Assembly (NCBI RefSeq): GCF_026914185.1
Contig: NC_070572.1
Location: forward strand, 868,001 to 932,000
Length of the DNA: 64,000 nucleotides
Direction: 5' to 3'
From: Puccinia triticina
Lineage: Eukaryota > Basidiomycota > Pucciniomycetes > Pucciniales > Pucciniaceae
Position 1 is the stretch's first letter. Every line of letters starts with the position of its first letter. The notes beneath the pieces were generated by a model. That model was not told the DNA's origin, did not search any database, and saw nothing but the letters and a program-made list of their open reading frames with translations. A program made the translations under genes and the position numbers. Below, in pieces: positions 23,317 to 33,627 of the stretch.

Positions 23317-24320
23317 TCAGTTTCCTTTGACTTCACTGACTTGGCCGACCATTTTAGTTTTCAAGCCTTTGGGAGATTCGATGGATTGGAGGGCAAAGGA
23401 GCCCAAGACGACGGGGGGGATGAAGAGCAAGAGCATGACGAGGACTCCGACGATCAAGTAATCGGATAGGAAGCTGTATCGCCAGAATACGCCGGTCTTT
23501 GGGCCCGGAAGGCTCTCCGCGGACAACGGAATCCTGCTGCTGTTCTCCGCCATGATATCCGGTAGGCCACGTTTGTCTATCACGTTCGATGGGCTCGTGT
23601 CGAGAGGGGGTGGTGATGTGGTGAAGATAACTAGTCGTGGTTCATCTAGATCTTGAGTTGCTTTCCGAAATGCTGCATCTATTTAGCCCGATCAAGGGGA
23701 GTATAAGTTCCTTGGTGCTTTCGGCTAAACCCGTTAGTTTTTCTGAGGGGGTACTTACCCAAATCTTCCCCGATTTTGAGTTTAGTGATCTTCACTTGAC
23801 CATGACACAAGCTGGGCCAAATCATTGGGAGCTCGGAGGACCAGCGGTCGGCCAAGGAGTTTGGGAAATGGTCCGTCCAGAACCTCGACGGCTCTGGGAG
23901 CGAATTGTATTCTTGAGTGATCTTTGATGATGAGAGTAATTGGTTCTTGAGTGTCGATCGCTGCTCGGCTTCTGAGAGATCGAAGATTATTAGAGAGGAG
24001 GTGCCCGTCGGACAGAGTGGCTGGGATCCCGAATGGAACGCCAGCTGTTGGGATGGCTCTGGAAATCCAAGCTCTGGCAGTCCTCGTCCGAAAAACTCTT
24101 GAAGAGATGCGCTGGTTGACCAGAATTTCCAAACAAAAGATATTGGAATTTCAGTCAGCCTAGATCGTGTGTTATGAAGACAAGTTTGAGCTTACCCTGG
24201 GGCGTTCGACCAAGCCAAGAACGAGGATGTTTGCATGAAAGCATGGTTCTTGCTGGGCAAGCCGAAAAGAAGCAATGTCGATAATAGCTTGGCGTGCGTG
24301 TATCGCAAGTCTGAGTACAT
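23317..24320 (-). CDS. BIG1/Voa1-like ER membrane protein
   Basis: Three exons on the minus strand, 24320-24196, 24111-23759 and 23678-23317, with introns of 84 and 80 nt, give 279 residues with all phases closing. A signal peptide (hydrophobic LLSTLLLFGLP near residues 12-22) is followed by AFMQTSSFLAWSN, like the AFxxTSPFFxxS that follows the signal peptide in fungal BIG1 proteins. A luminal region leads to one transmembrane segment near the C-terminus (YLIVGVLVMLLLFIPPVVLG) with the short LQSIESPKG tail typical of BIG1/Voa1/ATP6AP1-type V-ATPase assembly factors. The expected role is ER-based assembly of the V-ATPase V0 sector and cell-wall glucan synthesis. Assignment rests on ends and topology, since the middle is poorly conserved. 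Confidence 0.72.
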
Positions 24321-24548
24321 GATGCTGATGGATGATGATGTTGTGTTTTGGTGGGCTTCGATCTGAGCAGGACTGGATTGTGGTGTTCTTCGAACGGGGG
24401 ATCGGACTCGGGGGTCCCCGTGACAGGCGACAGAACTTGATCGGTCGCCGACGTTTTCAAAGCCAAGACATCTTCAAGAAGAGTTCCACCAGGAAATTAC
24501 ATATTTCATCTCAAGAAGCAAGCTCCACGCCGCCCTCATCGTCCCGTG
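24321..24548. promoter_or_regulatory. Bidirectional intergenic region (BIG1-like / PPWD1)
   Basis: Only 228 bp separate the two divergent start codons, so the promoters must overlap. No canonical motif stood out. The arrangement permits shared regulation but does not prove it. Confidence 0.55.
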
Positions 24549-27500
24549 ATGTCCGAAGAAGCTGCGCGTAAGCGCTCCCGCACCGAATCCAAGTCGCCCG
24601 GTCCGCCCGAGCCCAAGCAAGCCAGTCCGGCCAACGAAGATAGTGAGGAAGAGGTGGGACCATTGCCGGCGGTGAATGACGAGAAGGCACTGAAGAAGAC
24701 GGAGAAATCGAGAAAAAAAGGTGTGTGTGCGGGCCGGTTCTTCTTGCTTCCACCCAGTTTTTTTTGTGAACGCATCCCATGTATTGACTCCACTTGCTTG
24801 TCGTCATACTTGTTCTCGATAGCTCGAGCGGCCCACCAACATGAGCGTCTCTACTTGAAAAACCTCCCCTCCGCCGAGCGCTATCATCGATCATTCATGC
24901 ACCGGGATGTCGTCTCTTGGGTCACAGTCACTCGGTGCGTCCTCCTTGCGGTCACTCACGTCCGCCGAGCCTTCTCGTCCTTATACGACTTTCCCCTAGA
25001 ACGTTGTTTATCATCACCGCTTCGGTAGACGGCCATATCAAGTTTTGGACAAAAAAAGACCCCAAGGAAGGGCCTGGAATAGAGTATGTATGTTTTTGAT
25101 CTTAGATTCGCATCCGTAGTCTAGAGATGCCCGGATTCCATAAACAACAGATTCTACTTGGATTATTATTCATCTGGACCAAAATTTCTCGTCTTGTTAT
25201 TTTTTTCTGATCCATATTCTTTGTTGGTGGTAGTTGACACTTCTTATTCTTTTTTTCTTTGCTTCCGGAATAAACGTCAACAGGTTTGTTAAGCATTATC
25301 GTGCCCACCTAAGTCCGATCGTCTCAGTCTCTGCTTCAGTGGATGGAATGATGTATGCGAGCGTGTCGGCGGAAGGAGAAGGCGGAAGCATCAAGATCTT
25401 TGACGTGAAGAATTTCGGTAGATTCCCTTGATACAATCATCAGTCATTTTTACATATGAACAGGTCTTTACTAATTCAATGTAGGACAGATATGATCAAT
25501 ATGTTCAAAATCAACTTCGTCCCCAAGGCTTGCTGCTGGCTTCACGATTTTGGCCAGGCTGCGACTATCTTGGCTGTGTAAGATTTTCCATGCTGTACTA
25601 CTTCCTCTCGTAAACCGGTTGGCTGACCAGTTCGATTTTGTATCATGATTATTTACCAGCTCTGATGCACAATCATCTGCTATCCATTTTTACGATGGTA
25701 GAGGTGATGGCACACCTTTTATGTCAACTTCTACTCTCCACCAAGCTCCAGTCCATCTATTTGCGGTTAGTTGATTTCACCACTTCTGAAAGCCAAAATT
25801 AAGAACGGAATGACTGACGGTCGATCTATTTCCTCGCAGTTCAATCCTAAATTCAATTGCGTCATCTCGGCAGACACTTCTGGAATGTTGGAGTACTGGG
25901 AGCCTTCTGAGGGTTTTGGTCTCCCTGAGGGTTTGAAATGGTCACTTAAAAGCCAAACCGATCTGTATTCATTTAAAAAGGTAATTGAGAACCTATGTAT
26001 ATGTCATAGAACACGAGGAGCGCATGCTAATTCTCTCCACAGTCGAAGTCTGTTCCATCTTCTTTGACGGTGTCTGATGACGGATCTTACTTCGCAACCA
26101 CCACTCTCAACTCAACAGAGCACAGTATCTGTGTCTTCAACTTTTCCGCTGGGAAGTTGCTCCGGAAATATGACGAGAGTATCACAGCGATCACCGAAAT
26201 GCAGCAGGCTGGGACGGCTGCCTACAGCCTAGATGATATGGAATTTGGTCGTCGACTGGCTGTCGAACGTGAGCTTGGCAAAACAGTCGAGAGTGGACTG
26301 ATGCCCGGTGCTTGTGGGAGTGCAGTGTTCGACCCTAGTAGTACTTTCTTACTTTACCCTTCCCTACTTGGGATCAAAAGTAAAGTAGCTCTCCTCAGGA
26401 TTTGATAATCAACAAATTGTTGATTGGATTTCTCTTCTCATGGTACGAGCAGTTGTCAACATCCAACTGAACAAGATGGTCCGAATTCTTGGCAAAGATG
26501 AGAACCACCGGTTCTTACAGTTGTCTCTACTCCCAAGTCTACTTCGCAAAGAAGAGATTATGACTGTGGTAGGTCCAAATCAACATTTCCCCCTTTTTTC
26601 TCTGCTAGCTAGAAGAAGCTAAGCTGTTTTGGTTTCTTACTCAGGCGATGGCGATTTCCGATAACCCGCTGTTGGCCGATGAAGGCCGGACAGAACCCAG
26701 TCTGTTTTGCACTGCCTTCAAGCGAACTCGGTTTTACATCTTCAACCAAACAGAGCCGGAATCGTGAGTTAGTTCGACAGACTCCAAGTAGTCTTGATTG
26801 ATGGCATGGACTGACAGGACTTTTTTTTCGTGAATAAATAAGCGATTCGGGGGCGAAGAACACCGATCGAGATATCTTTAACGAGAAGCCAACGAGGGAG
26901 GAGCAGGCTGTAGCTGCCGTCGCCCCCGCTTCCAAGGTCCTCCTCGGAAGCTCCGCCATCATTCATACCACCCGCGGAGATATTCATTGTCGTCTTCACC
27001 CAGAACTGGTGCCAAAGACCGTCGAAAACTTTGTTGGTCATGCCAGGAGTGGATACTATGATGGTGTAATCTTTCATCGGATCATTCGTAAATTTGTAAG
27101 CTTCTCAAACTGGATCGTCTGCTCGCCTTTGTTCTCACTCTCATCTCTTATTATTGCCCAGATGATTCAAACCGGTGATCCGCGTGGTGACGGGACTGGT
27201 TTGTTTCCCCGTTCTTCTTCGTCTTTCTGTCTACCCGCCCTCGAGTAATCTTGATTCTTATCTTTCTTATACAGGCGGCGAATCCATCTGGGGAGGTAAC
27301 TTTGAGGATGAGTTCGCTCCCAGCCTGAAACACGATCGACCATATTGTCTTAGTATGGCCAATGCCGGACCTGGAACAAACGGGGTGAGTGATAGTCGAT
27401 AGTTCCTCATGACCTTGTTGGGATCTCGTTCTGATTCAATTTCGGTCCTCATTCTCTACACCGCCAGTCTCAATTCTTCATCACCACCGTACCGACACCC

Positions 27501-27833
27501 TGGCTTGATAACAAACACACGTAAGCCTGTTGATCCATATCTTCGTTTGGTTCGAGACCATAGCGGGTGTCTGTCGATGATAAATAAAGCCAATCAATCG
27601 TAACTTAATTGTCTTTGCTCATTGGTTCAGCATCTTCGGACGCTGTGTGTCCGGATTTGACGTGGTTCACGAAATCGAAAACGTGCGGTGCGACAAGACG
27701 GACAAAGTAAGCCCGCCTCACCCCTGTTACAAAAAGTCCTTGTTTATCCTGGATCGAGAACTGAGAGAGTGGTGATTACTTTCAGCCTGTCCCGGATCAT
27801 GAGGTGAAGATCACAAGCATCACCGTTGCTTGA
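24549..27833 (+). CDS. PPWD1: WD40-repeat cyclophilin (PPWD1 orthologue)
   Basis: Peptidyl-prolyl cis-trans isomerase of the spliceosome-associated PPWD1/CYP71 family. Sixteen exons close in phase to 661 residues (human about 646): 24549-24720, 24823-24934, 25000-25083, 25284-25417, 25490-25577, 25660-25765, 25840-25980, 26043-26379, 26453-26568, 26645-26763, 26843-27095, 27162-27198, 27275-27384, 27468-27520, 27631-27706, 27786-27833. A charged N-terminus leads to the conserved [20 protein letters not shown], a WD40 propeller ([28 protein letters not shown]), a linker ([14 protein letters not shown]) and a C-terminal cyclophilin from about residue 508. Catalytic features are present: [34 protein letters not shown] and PWLDNKHT. 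The last introns cut the cyclophilin domain into six pieces. Likely nuclear. Confidence 0.95.
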
Positions 27834-29534
27834 AGCTCAGCTCTGTGTCTGTGAATCCGAAGCACGCCCACCCTCAGAGCAAGAATTTTTTCCCTCTCTG
27901 CTACCACTGTGGATGCCCCCAATTTAGTTGGATCAATGTACTTCCAGCACATACCTCAACAGGTTATCTAGCCTGTGTATTGACGGGTCTAGGAATACCC
28001 GGGTACCTGGTGATCACGTTTTGCAGAGCATTGAACACCCGCACCCGCACCCGCACCCGCACCTGCATCCGCTGGCGGGTAACCCATGATGGCCGGCGGG
28101 TACCTGCCAGCGGATTGCAGGGACCCGCAACGAGTTTGTTGGTGTCATCTCTAGTCAGCTTGCTTGGTCATAATACCCTCTTGTCAAATTTTGGCCGGCA
28201 TTGTCGTAACTTGATGATAGTTGGGGGATTGTTTGGTATCAACATCAACGGGATGGTGGGTGGCAGGCTAGGTCCCAGTGGGTTGGACCAGCCAGGATAC
28301 TGGGCATCACTAAAAAAAACACACGGAGCTGCTGCCAGCTGACATGTAGTACACTCAAGTTAATTCTCAATTAAAACAAGGCTCATACTCATGAATCCCA
28401 AAAGTTTTCTACCCTGGAATCCTTGCATATTGCCTAATAGGGGGTTTCAAACCACCTTCAGGAATCATTCCAGGAAACATTTCCCCTGCCAAAAAAAAAA
28501 AACTCCTGGGACCTGGAGGAGTCCCTCCATGGGTCATGTACAGAATATCAGGCCCAGGAACCTCTCCCAGGAAATGGGATAGGTTTTGTCTGAGTAAAAA
28601 TCTATCCCGGCCGGGGTCCTGAAGTGCCATCAAGGCCCACATCTTGCAGGACATCACCGCACTGCCTGTCTCCCGCACTCCACAACCACTGCGCGCCCGT
28701 TCCCAAAAGCCAATGAGAATCCAAGTCAGTCCCAACTCCCTGGGACCGCAATGGGGAATCCGGTCTCCCATGGACCCCTTGCTATGTATAAGAAATAATT
28801 CAAAAAAAACCTTTGAAGAGGACTCTCATTGGTCTTTTACCGTGTGTCTTACATTAGAATTTTCCAATACAATTGCAAAGTAATCCAAAATTTAAAGTTG
28901 TTTCCTGGCTAGCGTTTGTGAAACCAAAAAGGGTGGAAAAATGTGAAAAAATAACTGTGAATGCAAGCTCCGCAGCATGCACTGAGATGAGCATGAAAGC
29001 AGGTACTTGAAACTCTCATGCCATCCAAATCTGTTGGCTTGTTCAGTCCAAAAGTTGACTGGAGAAGCTTCACTGCAGCCAAAGAAATAAGCAAGTAAGT
29101 CAACATGATCTCTGCAGGACACAAATTGTATTCTGGTTGAGCTGGATGAAGTTATTTTACCTTTTCTTGGACACCAAAAGATCAGATGGTGCACATGCCT
29201 GACAGAAAACTTGTAAGGAGTTGAATCTCCTTCACTTGTGAAGTGGCTTGAGAGGGGCACAAGGGCACAGTTTCTATGACCAGCAACTGTATTTCAAGAT
29301 GAGCAGGAGATAGCTCAGAGAGATGTGTCAGTCTACATGCATCTCTGTGTGTATCTACAACTGGTGATAAGAAGGAAAGAGAGGAAGGAGGAGATAAAGT
29401 GAAAGGGTGAGTGGCTTACCTAGCTCAAAGAGATGTGTCAGTCTACAGGGATCTCTGCTGAGCTAGGGAAGGAACAGGCTGAGACTAAGTATTGGCAGGA
29501 TTATGTAATCTAGTGATATCTATGTAACAGCTTT
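27834..29534. other. Repeat-derived sequence, no gene recognised
   Basis: At 28036-28110 CACCCG is iterated and followed by GGCGGGTACCTGCC, the same GGTACCCGCGGG-type DNA found at 30.1, 60.0 and 60.6 kb, so likely a hAT-type element end. At 29311-29345 and 29421-29460 a block containing AGATGTGTCAGTCTACA is duplicated. Minus-strand frames at 28409-28771 and 28892-29260 show no family. Confidence 0.4.
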
Positions 29535-29804
29535 GTGAGACCCCAAAGGAGGGGGCTTACAAAACTCCTAATCACCAGCCTTGAAGGGTTGATCAAGAAA
29601 GACCTCTTAGCATCGGCCGTAGAAACACTTTTTACCAACAATGTCCAATCATCATCAGACAATGATTCTGACTGGCAAGATGATGAGTTCAAAAAACAAG
29701 AATTCTGCATGGCTTCCCCAGAGTGTAAGATTAGGGCCCTCATTGCCATTCAACAACAGTGCTATCTTGGATTTTGTCAGCCCATTGGAAAGGTGCCAGG
29801 TTGA
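29535..29804 (+). other. Unrecognised protein-like fragment
   Basis: The frame contains a plausible protein stretch (SDNDSDWQDDEFKKQEF, then CKIRALIAIQQQCYLGFCQP) but lacks an obvious start and matches no family I know. It may be a transposase remnant. Confidence 0.25.
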
Positions 29805-29892
29805 GGGGTTGGAAGGCATGGTACTGCCCTGGGAATAGAGGCGGTGGATTTCATTTTTCTGCATGGTGAGAGCGGCAGGAGGGTGGGTGGGT

Positions 29893-29906
29893 GGGGGGGG
29901 GGGGGG
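29893..29906. repeat. G14 homopolymer
   Basis: Fourteen consecutive G, preceded by GGGTGGGTGGGTG. The plus strand can form a G-quadruplex. The exact length is uncertain, as for any sequenced homopolymer. Confidence 0.7.
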
Positions 29907-30191
29907 ACGTGGGTGGAGGCAAAAACAATCTCAGGCAGCTCAAAAAAAATGCACCGGGGGTTCAGTTCAGTTTGGGGATGAGGTTGAAGATGGGTGGTTG
30001 CTTTTTTTCAGACAGGTTTCTCCTGATTTCCTGGGACCTGGACCTCCTGGAGGGTCTTCCCAGTCAGGAATCCAGCAGAGATGGCCGTGGGTACCCGCCG
30101 GCGGATACTGGATGGGGGTGCAGGTGTTCAGTTTTGCTAGAAAAAGGGTGGGTACCCGGGTACCCGCCTGCCTGAATGTTGCGTAAACAGT

Positions 30192-30258
30192 TGTGACCCA
30201 ATCAATGGGTCTCAGGACCCAATCAATGGGTCTCAGGACCCAATCATTGGGTCTCAGC
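30192..30258. repeat. Three tandem 21-bp palindromic repeats
   Basis: GACCCAATCAATGGGTCTCAG occurs twice, then a third unit with GACCCAATCATTGGGTC, a perfect palindrome around one base. Each unit is itself an inverted repeat. Confidence 0.85.
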
Positions 30259-30262
30259 AACA

Positions 30263-30513
30263 CCGGGTAGCTACGTTACCAGTAACGCTAACGTATCGAT
30301 AACGTATTGATTTGAGGCGCGTTACTGTGGCCGTTACCACTAACGGCCGCATGTTAACATTAGTTGTATTTTTTCATATTTTTATATTAGTGCCGTTGCG
30401 TTATTTTTATTGGGAAGGATTTCCATATTATGTTACGTTAAAATAACGGGCTGACGGCCCGTTAAATGTTGTTTGTAGCAAAATCTGTATTACAAAGGCA
30501 TAAAACAGGCATA
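30263..30513. repeat. Subterminal TAACG-rich end of a hAT element
   Basis: The motif TAACG/CGTTA is repeated in both orientations throughout (for example GTTACCAGTAACGCTAACG, GGCCGTTACCACTAACGGCC). It lies directly downstream of a hAT dimerisation domain on the minus strand, the usual place for transposase-binding subterminal repeats. Confidence 0.6.
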
Positions 30514-31146
30514 TCACAGAACATTCTTGCTCTTTGGCACAGGCACCAATGATTTCAAAGCTTTGCCGGCCTCCTCAAAATTGCCGGTGATAGGAACCTG
30601 TTCCCGCAGCCACATCATACTGCTCACGCAGTGAGACATGGTTGATGGGAGTAAGCCACCCCTCCTACTGCTGCAGACGTCGGAAGCAGCAGAGAACAGT
30701 CTTTCTACTGCACATGAGCTCCCAGATACCCCCAAATACGCGCGTGCCATCCAAGAGAGAGTTGGATAGGTGGTGCAGTGGTCTCTCCACCACCTCAATG
30801 GAGAGGCCTTATCATTGATTGACTTGCTAGTGAAGGAAAGTTTGGCTTTGAGGAAAGCTTCAATTTCGTCGTCCTGCGCAGTTGATTTCTGGGTTATACG
30901 TGATGCAAGTCGAGCCATGAGAGAGTCTGGCTCCGCCGCTTCTGGGTTTTCAATGGGTGTGATCTCAGATGGTTCCTCCGAAGCTGATCCAACGACTGGT
31001 TTGGCCTTGTAGTCCAATAAACGGCGGTTCAGTAGTGCAAGGCACTCCTTGACTTCCCTACTTTCAAGTTTCAACTCCAAATACAAGCTCAAAGATATGC
31101 ATACGGTAGCATGGATGAATAATGGTGGCAATGAGCAGTGTCTCAC
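30514..31146 (-). pseudogene. hAT-3 transposase C-terminal fragment
   Basis: The minus-strand frame ends with a hAT C-terminal dimerisation domain: LRWWRDHCTTYPTLSWMARA, then SSCAVERLFSAASDV and a final GLLPSTMSHCV. The catalytic N-terminal part is missing; sequence to the right of about 31.15 kb is unrelated, so this is a 5'-truncated copy. The 3' end with subterminal repeats remains. Confidence 0.82.
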
Positions 31147-31500
31147 ACTGCATAGCTTCGTTCAAGTACTTGTCAGGCGCGGTGATGCCAAGAGTATATG
31201 TACTCCTCTAGCTACACCGGTGACTGCGCAACGGTGCGGTGGTACGCGCGGCAAAAGCGCGGTAAAGTGCAAAATAACTTTAAAGTTATTTTTAATATAC
31301 CCAAAAAAGGGGTTAACGGAGGGGCCAGGAGCGCCTGACTACTTATCCTCACTTGAACCCTCTATATCTTCTGATCAAGAAGCGATACAAAGAAACGGAG
31401 GCTGCTCAAAAGATTCCCTGCCCTCTTATCCACAATTAGCAATACAGACCGCAAAAAAATTCCTAACGGCGTAGGACGGCGCAGAGGAAGAAAACTACGA
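31147..31500. other. No recognised gene
   Basis: A CpG-rich run GGTGCGGTGGTACGCGCGG (about 31233-31251) stands out. A plus-strand frame ending at 31474 has protein-like composition but no family. Confidence 0.3.
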
Positions 31501-31504
31501 CAAT

Positions 31505-32145
31505 TGCCTTAGTAGGAAATCCGCCCAATCCGCCCCCGGCTACACAGGATTTACCTGATGTGGAATACACCCGTAAATCTCAAGATATGTTCTAGAGACT
31601 GTATTTATGTGTCAGAAATATTCTGGGGGCATTTGCATCACCATATCTCAGGATATGGCGCATTGCGGTAGTAGGAAATCCGCCAAATCCGCCCCCGGCT
31701 ACACAGGGTCTCCCTGAGGTGTGCTAATGCCGTGAAGCTTAAAATATGCTCTAGAGAGTGTATTTATGTGGCAGAAAAATTTTGGGGCATTTGGATCACC
31801 GTATCTCAGGATATGGCGCATTGCGGTAGTAGGAAATCCGCCAAATCCGCCCCCGGCTACACAGGGTCTCCCTGAGGTGTGCTAATGCCGTGAAGCTTAA
31901 AATATGTTTTAAAGAGCTTATCCTTATAGCAGAACAAATTTTGAGCTGTTTGGAGCACCGTAGATAAGGTTTTGGGGGTTTGCCTTAGTGGGAAATCCGC
32001 CAAATCCGCCCCCTGACTACACAGGGTTTCCCTGAGGAGTACTAATGCTGTGAAGCTCACAACATTCTCTAAAGAGTGTATCTAGAGTGCTGTAAAATTT
32101 TGGGGGGCTTTGGGTGCCCCAGTGCGGAGGTATAAATTTTTCTTT
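31505..32145 (+). repeat. 159-bp tandem repeat, four copies
   Basis: The anchor AGTAGGAAATCCGCC (fourth copy AGTGGG...) starts at 31511, 31670, 31828 and 31987, a period of 158-159 bp. Copies two and three are nearly identical; the first and last are diverged. Related copies lie at about 47.04-47.52 kb in the same orientation and at 45.29-45.42 kb inverted. Confidence 0.88.
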
Positions 32146-32205
32146 ATTTTCCGGCATTTTTTGCAAAATTAAAATTCCTACTCCCGTTTGGAATTGCGGA
32201 ATTTC

Positions 32206-32312
32206 AAAATTGACTCCCAAAATGCCCCCGGGTCAAAATTGGGTCATGGGGACCCGGGACAGACGTCGCGTGGCGGTCCGCGCGACATAAACTCAATTTG
32301 GGAGTCAATTTT
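32206..32312. repeat. Strong inverted repeat
   Basis: AAAATTGACTCCCAAA (32206-32221) is perfectly complementary to 32297-32312. Inside it CCCGGGTC/GACCCGGG and a CG-rich core fold further. Confidence 0.8.
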
Positions 32313-32441
32313 TTAATTTTGGGGGTTGATTTCTCAAACCCCTAATTTTAGGGTCAGCCTAAATGCACTCCAAACTTTTACTTCATGCACTCCACATTTT
32401 TGGCTTTGGGGGGCCAGCACTCCAAAAAAGTTGGAGTGCGT

Positions 32442-33403
32442 TGTGGTGCTCCATTCCAAACCATAAGCAGTATTTTATTGCTTTTCTTTACATACATTCA
32501 TCATTACATTTCCCATTTCCCCCATAACCCTTCACAAATACTTCATTATTATTGCATATTCAGATTCTACGCCAAATTTCACCTATAGTCACTCATACAT
32601 AGTACCCCCTTATCTTCAATGGTTCAGTAGTTATATAAGGATATAAGACTTACAGACAACCTACATTCTTCATTAGTTACAATACTCATTTCATTAGTAA
32701 CCTACTTGAATCATTACAGTAAATTCCTTTTACATATTTATTCTCACATACTAAACCCTTTACATACATTTCTCATTATGTACTATGCCTATTGTACACA
32801 TTACATCATTGGATCTGTGCTTACCTCTTTCAGTAGTGCTCATCATTACAAGTAGTTACTATGTTCTCATCACTCTTCCCCATTAGTACATTCTTTTATT
32901 CCCATAACCAGCATTCCCCTTTCAGCATTGCTCATCATTACATACTGTTACTATGTTCACATCACTCTTCCTCATTTGTACAACCTTCATTCTCATAGCC
33001 AGAACTCCTTATTGTCTGTGCTCATCCTTCCTTCATATAAGAACTGTCTTTCCCCCCTCACTTGTACCTTATGCAGAATTTATAGATAATTTTAGATACA
33101 GAAATTATAAGTGCCCATTCTCATCAACCCCTTGCCATTAAACCCTGCCATTGCATTCCCCACTCTCATCACTCCTCCAACTCTCTTACCCTCAGTAGTC
33201 AGTAGTTAAAGCTCATAGTACTAGCTCCTAAGATCAAGCAGAAATCAGCCACACCTTTTCTTCTTTTTCTTAGTGTTACTCTCATCCCCTCAGCATTAGT
33301 CAGGAAGGCAGCCTCATCAGCACCCTTGCATAGCTTACATTAGTACTAGTGTTGCTATCCATTTCCCTTCCAAGCTCTATTCTCCCCCTTGAGTAGTTCC
33401 ACA
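32442..33403 (+). repeat. Gypsy 5' LTR, 962 bp
   Basis: Runs TGTGGTGCTCC to GTTCCACA. AT-rich, very CpG-poor, with dispersed CATTAC motifs. It is followed by AGTGGTGTCCC, so a primer-binding site beginning TGGTGTCCC would sit 2 nt inside; the priming tRNA was not identified. Confidence 0.93.
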
Positions 33404-33627
33404 AGTGGTGTCCCAACAGTGGCCTTTCTATACTTCAGATATCTTCAGCTCTAGTAACACTCTTACCATCAGCTACATACTACTTCACCTACACTCCTCA
33501 TACTCCTTTCTTTACAAATCAACTCCCTGCTTTTAGAATCAACTTCAACCAACAGTAACACTATCAGCATCTCCACTATCAACCTTCAACACCCTTCAGA
33601 TTTAGAGTCAACTTATCTGCTTCAATC

